A stretch of DNA of 64,000 nucleotides. Origin: Microlunatus parietis. GTDB lineage: Bacteria > Actinomycetota > Actinomycetes > Propionibacteriales > Propionibacteriaceae. A program made the position numbers and the translations under genes. This document shows positions 9,669 to 20,355 of the stretch, piece after piece (positions within the stretch are counted from its first letter, which is position 1; each line of letters begins with the position of its first letter). The DNA is taken from the NCBI RefSeq assembly GCF_013407955.1, contig NZ_JACCBU010000001.1, forward strand, positions 372,001-436,000, in the 5' to 3' direction. Under the pieces are notes generated by a model, which was not told the origin of the DNA, did not search any database, and saw only the letters and a program-made list of their open reading frames with translations.

Positions 9669-10904
9669 CTATCGTCGTGTACGAAGCTCCACGGCGATGT
9701 CCAGAACTCGGTGCGCCAACGTGTCCTTGGTCCCGGCCCAGGGGCCGTGCCGGCCGCCACCGTACTGGTCCGAGGTGAACACCGAGATCTCGCTCGTCGA
9801 ACTCCCGAACACCTTCCCGCCGCTGACGTCGTTGATCACCAGCGCGTCGCAGCCCTTGCGGGCCAGCTTCGCGGCGCCGAGCTCGGCCAGCGTGGCGGTC
9901 TCGGTCGGCGTCTCGGCGGCGAACCCGATGATCACCTGGTCCGGGTCGGTCCGGTCCCGGACCAGCCCGGCCAGCACGTCGGTGGTCTGCCGCAACTCGA
10001 GTCGGAGGCCGTCGTCGCCGGACTTCTTGATCTTGGTCTGGCTCGCCTCGGCGGGCCGGAAGTCGGCCGGCGCGGCGGCCATGATCACGATGTCGGCGTC
10101 CTTGGCGGCCCGGGTCATCGCCTGGGCCAGGTCGCCGGTCGAGCCGATCCGGTCCAGGTCGATGCCGGGCGGCGGCGGCAGGTCCACGTTGGCCGCGACC
10201 AGCCGGACCTCAGCGCCGCGGAGCACCGCGGCCCGGGCCAGCGACCAGCCCATCCGGCCGGACGAGGCGTTGCCGAGGAAGCGGACCGGGTCCAGGTGTT
10301 CCCGGGTGCCGCCGGCGCTGACCGCGACCCGCAGGCCGGCCAGATCGCGCCGCGCTGCCCGTACGGCGAGGTCGGGATCGGCCAGGATGCCGAACGCGAT
10401 CGAGGCCAGTTCTTCGGGATCGGGCAGTCGGCCGGGCCCGGAGTCGGCGCCGGTGAGCCGGCCGCTGTCCGGGTCGACGACCACCGAGCCGCGCTCGCGC
10501 AGCGTCGCCACGTTGTGCTGGGTCGCCGGGTGCAGCCACATCTCCGTGTGCATCGCCGGCGCGAAGACGACCGGGCAGCGGGCGGTGAGCATGATGTTGG
10601 TGAGCAGATCATCGGCCCGGCCGGTCGCGGCCCGCGCCAGCAGGTCGGCGGTGGCCGGAGCGATCAGGACCAGGTCGGCCTGCTGACCGAGCGCCACGTG
10701 CGGCACCCGGTGCGCGTCCTGCCAGACCTCGGTGCTGACCGGCCGCCCGGACAGGGCGGCCCAGGTGGCCTCACCGACGAACCGCAGCGCCGACTCGGTG
10801 GGCACGACCGTCACCTCGTGCCCGTCGGCCTTGAGCCGGCGCAACAGTTCGCACGCCTTGTAGGCGGCGATGCCGCCGGCCACACCCAAAAGGATCCGGC
10901 TCAT
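9669..10904 (-). CDS. coaBC: Bifunctional phosphopantothenoylcysteine decarboxylase/synthase CoaBC
   Basis: Carries out two successive steps of coenzyme A synthesis. 411 residues. CoaC half (1-180): MSRILLGVAGGIAAYKA flavin motif, the APATAD loop, and the PAMHTEMW motif. CoaB half: VSAGGTREHLDPVRFLGNASSGRMG nucleotide-binding region, AAAPADFRP, and KIKKSG. Starts 25 bases after the rpoZ stop, so they are almost certainly co-transcribed. Confidence 0.96.
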   Translation of the reverse strand: MSRILLGVAGGIAAYKACELLRRLKADGHEVTVVPTESALRFVGEATWAALSGRPVSTEVWQDAHRVPHVALGQQADLVLIAPATADLLARAATGRADDLLTNIMLTARCPVVFAPAMHTEMWLHPATQHNVATLRERGSVVVDPDSGRLTGADSGPGRLPDPEELASIAFGILADPDLAVRAARRDLAGLRVAVSAGGTREHLDPVRFLGNASSGRMGWSLARAAVLRGAEVRLVAANVDLPPPPGIDLDRIGSTGDLAQAMTRAAKDADIVIMAAAPADFRPAEASQTKIKKSGDDGLRLELRQTTDVLAGLVRDRTDPDQVIIGFAAETPTETATLAELGAAKLARKGCDALVINDVSGGKVFGSSTSEISVFTSDQYGGGRHGPWAGTKDTLAHRVLDIAVELRTRR

Positions 10905-10929
10905 CTCGGCACCTCTGGGTGTCGTCGGA

Positions 10930-11250
10930 TCAGGCGGAGGCGGGGCCGTCGCCGAACGGCTCGTCGGTCACCTCGACCGGCGCGTCGCCCTCGCCGTCGA
11001 TGTCGGTGCAGGTCAGTACGCCGGCGTTGACCTCGCGCAGCGCGATGGACAGCGGCTTCTCCTGGACCGAGGTCTCCACCAGCGGTCCGACGTTGTCCAG
11101 CAGACCCTCGCCCAGCTGCGAGTAGTAGGCGTTGATCTGGCGGGCCCGCTTGGCGGCGTAGAGCACCAGCTTGTACTTCGAGTCGGTGTGCTCGAGCAGC
11201 TCGTCGATCGGCGGGTTGGTGATGCCTTCGGGCGTGGCGGTGTTGGACAA
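10930..11250 (-). CDS. rpoZ: DNA-directed RNA polymerase omega subunit
   Basis: 106 residues. Omega supports assembly of RNA polymerase by holding the beta' subunit. Family pattern: [31 protein letters not shown], with the conserved [16 protein letters not shown] helix, followed by an acidic variable tail. It lies between gmk and coaBC as in other actinobacteria. Confidence 0.95.
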   Translation of the reverse strand: MSNTATPEGITNPPIDELLEHTDSKYKLVLYAAKRARQINAYYSQLGEGLLDNVGPLVETSVQEKPLSIALREVNAGVLTCTDIDGEGDAPVEVTDEPFGDGPASA

Positions 11251-11281
11251 GGTGGTCCCTCGATTGGTCTTCGGACGGGAG

Positions 11282-11914
11282 TTATCGGTCCGCCTGCGCG
11301 GACAGACCCAACAACACTACCAACTCGGCCACGGCCTGGTCGATTTCGGTGTTGACGACGACGTGGTCGAACTCGTCCACGGCCAGCATCTCGGCCCGGG
11401 CCGTGGTCAGCCGCCGCTCCCGTTCCGCAGCGGACTCGGTGCCCCGGCCGACCAGCCGGCGCACCATCTCGTCCCAGGACGGCGGCATCAGGAACACGTA
11501 CTGGACGTCGGCGGGCTCGATCCCCCCGGCCGTTCGGCCGCAGGCCTGCTTCACCTGGCGGGCGCCCTGAAGGTCGATCTCCAGGATGGCCGGCCGGCCC
11601 GCCGCGAGCGCGGCCCGGACCGGCTCCCGCGGCGTGCCGTACCGATAGGAGTTGTGCACGACGGCCCACTCCAGCAAGGCGCCGTCGGCGATCAGCCGGT
11701 CGAACTCGGCGTCATCGACGAAGAGATAGTGGACCCCGTCGACCTCACCCGGCCGAGCCGGCCGGGTGGTCGCCGACACCGACACGAAGACCTCCGGCCG
11801 GGTCTCGCGCAGCCGGCCCACCACGGTGCCCTTGCCGACCGCGGTCGGTCCGGACAGCACGGTGAGACGCGGCCGCCGGCCGTCGTTCCCGGGTCCCGCA
11901 GCTGACCCGGTCAC
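11282..11914 (-). CDS. gmk: Guanylate kinase
   Basis: Phosphorylates GMP to GDP. From GTG 11914 the protein has 210 residues: P-loop [11 protein letters not shown] (Thr-Ala where SG is common), [23 protein letters not shown]-binding segment, [12 protein letters not shown], and [14 protein letters not shown] lid. The start shares GTGA with the mihF stop codon, a four-base overlap that points to translational coupling. The longer open frame up to 12070 lies inside mihF and is a shadow. Confidence 0.95.
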   Translation of the reverse strand: MTGSAAGPGNDGRRPRLTVLSGPTAVGKGTVVGRLRETRPEVFVSVSATTRPARPGEVDGVHYLFVDDAEFDRLIADGALLEWAVVHNSYRYGTPREPVRAALAAGRPAILEIDLQGARQVKQACGRTAGGIEPADVQYVFLMPPSWDEMVRRLVGRGTESAAERERRLTTARAEMLAVDEFDHVVVNTEIDQAVAELVVLLGLSAQADR

Positions 11915-12255
11915 GATCCGTTGCGGCTGGAGCGGCTGGTCCGAGCCTCGAACTCGGCCAGCAGTCCGGTCGCCTGATGTCGGCCGAGCCCGCGTAACCG
12001 GCGGTTCGGCGCGATCTCCAGTCGATCCATGACTTGCGCGGCGCGGACGTCGCCCACCCGCGGCACACATTTCACGATGTCGACCACCTTGATCTGTGCG
12101 ATCACGTCATCGCTCTCGGCCAGGCTCAACACCTCGGCCAGGGTCTGCTCGCCGGCCCGCAGGGCGCGTTTCACCTCGGCCCGGCGGCGCCGTGCTTCGG
12201 TGGCGGCGTGCCTGGCCTGCTCGCGCTGGGCGTCACTCAGCGGCGGAATGGTCAC
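11911..12255 (-). CDS. mihF: Integration host factor, actinobacterial type (mIHF)
   Basis: 114-residue nucleoid protein unrelated to the enterobacterial IHF; it binds and shapes DNA and assists phage integration in mycobacteria. Recognised by IPPLSDAQREQARHAATEARRRRAEVKRALR, VLSLAESDDVIAQIKVVDIVKCVPRVGDVRAAQVMDRL (a helix-hairpin-like s13-type DNA-binding part) and RLRGLGRHQATGLL. GTG 12255 follows GAGGGGG at a proper distance. Overlaps gmk by four bases. Unlike the usual layout there is an 851-base gap before pyrF, so it probably has its own promoter (TATAGG at 12387-12392 on the minus strand is one candidate). Confidence 0.94.
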   Translation of the reverse strand: MTIPPLSDAQREQARHAATEARRRRAEVKRALRAGEQTLAEVLSLAESDDVIAQIKVVDIVKCVPRVGDVRAAQVMDRLEIAPNRRLRGLGRHQATGLLAEFEARTSRSSRNGS

Positions 12256-13106
12256 AATCCCCCTCGTCTCCAGGTTCGTTCGTCGGTACGGCAGCGCCGT
12301 CGCAACGGGCCCGTCCCGGCATGATCAACATCGCTGCGGCGTGATCAAGATCGGTGCGGCGGGCACTGCGGTGGGTCAGGGGGAAACCTATAGCAAGCCG
12401 CCCGCCGAGTTCACCCGACCCACCAGACCTGTAACACCCTTGTGTCATCGCTCCTGACCGGGCCGGAACGGGGCCGCGACGAACCTCTCGCGGCGGCCGG
12501 AAACCGCCGCTCCCCGACCGTCGTTCGCGCTCGGCCGGCGCCGACCCCGAGCGCCCGTTGATCATGTCGCCGAACGGACGCGTTGACCGGCAAACCGCCG
12601 CGACATCGAGGTCAATGCATCCGCTCGCTTGTGCAGGCAGTGTCGGCCAGCCGGGTAGCGCAATCCCGGGTTGACCAGCCCGGCCCGATCGGGTCCGGAA
12701 TCTCGGGCGGCGGGGTTCACACCGATGATCACTGCGGTCCGGGCCGGCAGCCGATGAGACCGCGGCGCGGCTCTTGCGGCTGGATCACGGACGGCGCCAG
12801 GACTTGCGGTCTGCCCCTGCCCTGCGGATCGCCCGCCGGATCGGTCCGGTCACGATCCCGGAACCGCCACCGCCCTCGGGGCTCCACTCCGCGACAGGCT
12901 CACCAACCGGCGGGCAGGCACCCCCATCGCCGGCCGGCCGTGCGGCCAGAAGTCACCCATCGAACTCGACCGCGACTGGCCCGGACCTCATGATCGACAA
13001 CCGGAGGAGAAGGTCGCCCCTGCGGTCCCGACCCGGTGATCGACTGGTCACTTCTGCAGCGACACGCCGCAAAAACGCCTGCTTTTGTGACCGGTCGGCG
13101 GGGTTG
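12256..13106. other. 851-base gap between pyrF and mihF
   Basis: No frame here looks like a protein: the plus-strand frames 12583-12993 and 12774-14051 are Arg/Pro/Gly-rich shadows. The stretch holds the probable mihF promoter, several TGATCA sites (12320-12350 and others) and, at its pyrF end, a 55-bp palindromic repeat. I see nothing else. Confidence 0.6.
13042..13096 (-). repeat. 55-bp dispersed palindromic repeat, copy 1
   Basis: Read on the minus strand the unit starts GACCGGTCACAAAAGC and ends AGTGACCAGTC. The outer arms GACCGGTCAC / GTGACCAGTC pair with one mismatch, and the core (GCAGGCGTTTTTGCGGCG...) is shared with copy 2 at 41037-41091. Lies 10 bases downstream of the pyrF stop, so it might end that transcript. 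Confidence 0.8.
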
Positions 13107-13943
13107 TTAGGGGGTCAGGGCTGCGGTGGAGCGGTTGGCGAGGGACGTGGCGACGCGGCGCAGGGCGTCCGGGTCGGGGCCGGCGGAGAGGACCTCGCGG
13201 CTGGCCGAGGGCAGCACCAATGGAGTCGCGGCGCCGAAGATCGCCGGCAGGTGTTCCGGCTCGCCGCCCTGGGCACCGACGCCGGGCGCCAGGATCGATC
13301 CGTTCAGCCGGGTGAAGTCGAGGCCCGGCGGCTCGATGGTGGCGCCGACGACGAGGCCGACCGAGCCGAGCGGGGTGGCGCCGGCGTTGCGCGCGGCGGC
13401 CCAGTCGAGCACCGTCTCGGCGACGCTGAACCCGGCGGCGGTCCGGGCCCGCTGCTGGGCCGGGGCCTCCGGGTTGCTGGTCAACGCCAGCACGTAGAGG
13501 CCGCGGCCGTGCTGGTCGGCCAGGTCGGCGGTCGCCGCGAACGTCTCCACGCCGAGGTACGGGCTGACGGTGATGGCGTCCGCCGCCAGGGGCGAGCCGT
13601 CGGCCAGGTAGGCGGCGGCGTAGGCGTCCATGGTGGAGCCGATGTCGCCGCGCTTCACGTCCAGCAGCGAGATCGCGCCGGCCTGGGCGATGTCGGCCAG
13701 CACCAGTTCCAGGACGGCGATCCCGGCGGAGCCGTACGCCTCGAAGAAGGCCGACTGCGGCTTGAACACCGCCACCGTCTCGCCGAGCGCCTCGACCACG
13801 CCGCGGGCGAACCGCTCCAGGCCGGCGGCGTCGCGCGGCAGGTCCCAGCGGTCCAGCAGGCCGGGGTGCGGATCGACGCCGACGCACAGCGCGCCCCGTT
13901 CGCCGACCGCGGCTGTCAGTCGCTCCCCGTACGGTGCCGTCAT
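13107..13943 (-). CDS. pyrF: Orotidine 5'-phosphate decarboxylase (long form)
   Basis: Converts OMP to UMP, the last step of UMP synthesis. From ATG 13943 the protein has 278 residues, the length of the mycobacterial/myxobacterial type. Active-site block LLDVKRGDIGSTMDAYA contains the Asp-Lys-Asp core; CVGVDPHPGLL and VFKPQSAFFEAYG are also family-specific. A strong AGAGAGGA site precedes the ATG. The start overlaps the pyrD stop (ATGA). A frame open to 14309 belongs to the shadow of pyrD. Confidence 0.95.
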   Translation of the reverse strand: MTAPYGERLTAAVGERGALCVGVDPHPGLLDRWDLPRDAAGLERFARGVVEALGETVAVFKPQSAFFEAYGSAGIAVLELVLADIAQAGAISLLDVKRGDIGSTMDAYAAAYLADGSPLAADAITVSPYLGVETFAATADLADQHGRGLYVLALTSNPEAPAQQRARTAAGFSVAETVLDWAAARNAGATPLGSVGLVVGATIEPPGLDFTRLNGSILAPGVGAQGGEPEHLPAIFGAATPLVLPSASREVLSAGPDPDALRRVATSLANRSTAALTP

Positions 13944-15042
13944 GACGATTCCTCTCTCCGAGAGCCGGTCGCGATGGTGCGCCGGCCGCGCCCCACCAGG
14001 GTCCCGCTGCGCCGCTTGTCGATCGCCCGGATCAGCCCCGGGCCGGCATAGATGAAGCCGGTGTAGAGCTGCACCAGCGCGGCCCCGGCGTCGAACATCG
14101 CCCGCGCGTCGTCCGCGGTCATGATGCCGCCGACGCCGATCACGGGCAGCGTCGTGCGTTCGGTCAGGAACGCGACGACCGCGCGCGCCCGGCGGGTCAG
14201 CGGAGCGCCGGACAGCCCGCCCGTCTCGGCGGCCAGCCCGAGGTCGGCGTAGCGGATCCCGTCCCGGGCCAGCGTCGTGTTGGTCGCGATCAGGCCGCTG
14301 ACGCCGCATTCGGTGCAGACGCCGAGCAGTTCCTCCAGCGCGTCCTCGGTGAGGTCGGGCGCGACCTTGACGAACACGGGCACCGGGCGGAAATGACCGG
14401 CGGACCGGATCGCGCTGAGCAGGTCCCGCAGTGCGCCGGCCTCCTGCAGCGTGCGCAGGCCCGGTGTGTTCGGGCTGGACACGTTGATCGCGACGTAGTC
14501 GGCGTGCGGCGCCAGCAGCCGGTAGGAGATCAGGTAGTCCTCGGTCGCCCGCTCCAGCGGCGTGATCTTGGTCTTGCCGAGCGAGATCCCGATCGGCATC
14601 CCGGCCACGCCGTTGCCCCGCCAGACGCCCGCCGTCACCAGCCGCCGGGCGAGCACCTCGGCACCGGCGTTGTTGAAGCCCATCCGGTTGATGATCGCTT
14701 CGCTCGCCGGCAGCCGGAACAGCCGGGGCCGGTCGTTGCCCGGCTGGGCGCCGGCGGTGACCGTGCCGAGTTCGGCGTGCGAGAAGCCGAGGGCCGACCA
14801 GGCCAGCACGGCCCGGCCGTCCTTGTCCATCCCGGCGGCGAGCCCGACCCGGCCCGGGAAGTCGATCCCGGCGACCCGGACCGGCTCGCCGCGGCGGTCC
14901 AGCGCCAGCCGGACCAGGCGGCGCAGCACCGGTGAGGCGCCGACGCGTTCGATCATGGCCAGGGTGCGCTCGTGCACAGCCTCGGCGTCGCCGCCCGCCA
15001 TCGAGAACAGCACCGGCCGCACCAGCCGCCGGTAGAGCATGC

Positions 15043-15046
<4 letters not shown>
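13940..15046 (-). CDS. pyrD: Dihydroorotate dehydrogenase, class 2 (quinone)
   Basis: Oxidises dihydroorotate to orotate with FMN and membrane quinone. 368 residues from GTG 15046, which overlaps the carB stop (GTGA). Class 2 marks: an N-terminal extension ([26 protein letters not shown]), [12 protein letters not shown], and [11 protein letters not shown] with the catalytic Ser. Further motifs are [30 protein letters not shown] and [11 protein letters not shown]. An internal ATG two codons later is the other possible start. Part of carA-carB-pyrD-pyrF, all coupled by short overlaps. Confidence 0.96.
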
Positions 15047-18356
<3,310 letters not shown>

Positions 18357-18357
<1 letters not shown>

Positions 18358-19535
18358 CAGTGATCACCTCCAGCCTTGCGTTCCATCACTTCGATGAACC
18401 GGTCGAACAGGTAGTCGGCGTCGTGCGGGCCGGCCGCCGCCTCCGGGTGGTACTGCACCGAGAAGGCGATCAGGTTGCCGTCCGCGTCGGTCAGCTGGAC
18501 GCCCTCGACGACCTGGTCGTTCAGGCAGAGGTGGCTCACCGACGCCATGCCGTACGGAGTCTCGCGGACCTCGTCCGGGTCCGCCTCGACGGCGAACCCG
18601 TGGTTGTGCGCGGTGATCTCGACCCGCCGGGTGGTCAGGTCCATCACCGGCTGGTTGATCCCGCGGTGCCCGTACCCGAGCTTGTAGGTGCCGTAGCCCA
18701 GCGCCCGGCCGAACACCTGGTGGCCGAAGCAGATGCCGAAGTACGGCAGCTTGTCGGCCAGCGCCCGGCGCAGCAGTGCGATCGGCCCGGTCGCCGCGGA
18801 GGGGTCGCCGGGACCGTTGGAGAAGAAGACGCCGTCGGGCTGGAGCGCCAGCAGTTCGTCGTACGTGATCGTGGACGGGACCACGTGCACGTCGATGCCG
18901 CGTTCGGCCATCCGCTGCGGCGTCATCGCCTTGATGCCAAGATCGACGGCGGCGACCCGGAACCGGGCCTCGCCCTTGGCCTTGACCAGGTACGGCTCGG
19001 TCGCGGTCACCTCGTCGGCCAGGTGCGCGCCGTGCATCGATGGCGACGCCTTGACCCGTTCCAGCAGCTCGTCCGGCGTGGTACCGGTGCTCGAGATGCC
19101 GACCCGCATGGCTCCGCGCTCGCGCAGGTGACGGGTCAGCGCGCGGGTGTCGATGCCGCTGACGCCGACGACGCCCTGGGCCCGGAGTTCGTCGGTGAGG
19201 CTGCGCCGGGAGCGCCAGTTCGAGGGCACCCGGGCCGGGTCGCGGACCACGTACCCGGCGACCCAGATCTTGCCGGATTCGTCGTCCTCGTCGTTCCAGC
19301 CGGTGTTGCCGATGTGCGGCGCGGTCGCGATCACAACCTGACGGTGGTAGCTCGGGTCGGTCAGTGTCTCCTGGTAGCCGGACATCCCGGTCGAGAACAC
19401 CGCCTCGCCGAAGGTCTCCCCCACCGCACCGAAGGCCCGGCCGCGGAAGGTGGTGCCGTCCTCGAGCACGAGGAGGGCCGGAGTGTCGGCTCCGGACTGT
19501 GGGTCTGCGGGCGCGCGCGAAGGCGATTCGGGCAT
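18357..19535 (-). CDS. carA: Carbamoyl-phosphate synthase small (glutaminase) subunit
   Basis: Class I glutamine amidotransferase that feeds ammonia to CarB. 392 residues from ATG 19535, chosen because AAAGGA lies just upstream and the family begins around [18 protein letters not shown]; the 50 further open codons cover the leader. Catalytic Cys in [10 protein letters not shown] and His-Glu in [12 protein letters not shown]. First gene of the pyrimidine run here. A PyrR-like binding hairpin sits directly before its ribosome binding site, so translation is probably repressed when UMP is abundant. Confidence 0.97.
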
Positions 19536-19542
19536 GACCGTC

Positions 19543-19570
19543 CTTTCCTGCCTCACGGGACAGGTCTTAA
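19543..19570 (-). promoter_or_regulatory. Predicted PyrR-binding hairpin in the carA leader
   Basis: Minus strand reads CCTG TCCCGTGAGG CAGG (19564-19547), directly followed by AAAGGA and the carA ATG. The loop matches the PyrR binding consensus ARUCCNGNGAGGYU at all but one position from the second base on. In actinobacteria PyrR is known to repress translation by holding such a hairpin next to the ribosome binding site. Confidence 0.65.
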
Positions 19571-19657
19571 AGGTTGGCGAGATCCGTAGCAGCGTATCAG
19601 TGGCACACCAGTGTCCTGCGTCACGCACGAGCCCGTATCCGGAAGTGATAGTTGCCC

Positions 19658-19686
19658 TATGAAAACAATCTGGATATAGTTTCATA
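19658..19686. promoter_or_regulatory. Candidate MarR operator/promoter
   Basis: Inverted repeat TATGAAA (19658-19664) and TTTCATA (19680-19686) in an AT-rich stretch that is unusual for this genome, 34 bases before the MarR start. TATAGT (19675-19680) inside it could be a -10 element. A typical position for auto-repression by a MarR protein. Confidence 0.45.
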
Positions 19687-19719
19687 CGCTAAGTAACGAT
19701 CCTGTCGGGAGCCGCCATC

Positions 19720-20310
19720 GTGTCCAGTTCTCCTTCCCGCCCCGAGGCGGACGTGCCCGACTCCGGAGCGCCGGAGCGGGCCGTCCCGGACCGGACCCCG
19801 ATCGTCGAACTGCTCGAGACGCTCGGCCAACTGATCCGCACCGCGCGGGCGCTGAACCACCGGCAGACCGAGGAGATGGGCTTCAGCGGCACCCCGTTCG
19901 GCATCATCAAGCTGCTCGCCGACGGTGATCGGCGGCCGGGCGACCTGGCCGCGGAACTTCAGATCGCGCCGTCGGTGGTGTCCCGGGCCCTGGTGCCGCT
20001 GGAGCGCGACGGCCAGATCGAGCGCCGCCTCGACCCGGCCGACGCCCGCTCGTTCCGGCTGGCGCTGACCGAGGCCGGCCGGGCCCGACTGGCCCGCCGC
20101 CGCGAGCTGATCCAGGCCAGGATCGAGCGGCTGCTCGAGGACTGGCCCGCGGAGGACATCGCCACCATGACCACGCTGATGCGAAGGCTCGAGGCCACCA
20201 TCCAGGCCCACGCCGACGAACTCCTGCAACCGCCGGCCGAACGCGCCGAGCCGCCGCCCCCGGCCCCGGCGCCACCGACGCCCGTCACTGCCCAGACCGT
20301 GCCGGCCTGA
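19720..20310 (+). CDS. MarR-family transcriptional regulator
   Basis: 196 residues from GTG 19720 (GGGAG eight bases upstream). A winged helix is clear: LRPGDLAAELQIAPSVVSRALVPLERDGQIERRLDPADARSFRLALTEAGRARL, the MarR pattern with DPADAR in the wing. The C-terminus is a Pro/Ala-rich tail of about 25 residues. It sits 45 bases before the MFS exporter gene on the same strand and probably represses it, releasing on binding a drug or aromatic acid. A palindromic candidate operator lies upstream. Confidence 0.88.
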   Translation: MSSSPSRPEADVPDSGAPERAVPDRTPIVELLETLGQLIRTARALNHRQTEEMGFSGTPFGIIKLLADGDRRPGDLAAELQIAPSVVSRALVPLERDGQIERRLDPADARSFRLALTEAGRARLARRRELIQARIERLLEDWPAEDIATMTTLMRRLEATIQAHADELLQPPAERAEPPPPAPAPPTPVTAQTVPA

Positions 20311-20355
20311 TCGTCCGGCCGACGAACTCCTCACCAGAACGGAACTTCTCCACCC

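Noticed and set aside
12583..12993. Plus-strand frame in the pyrF-mihF gap
   Set aside because: No start signal, no similarity, composition typical of random GC-rich frames.
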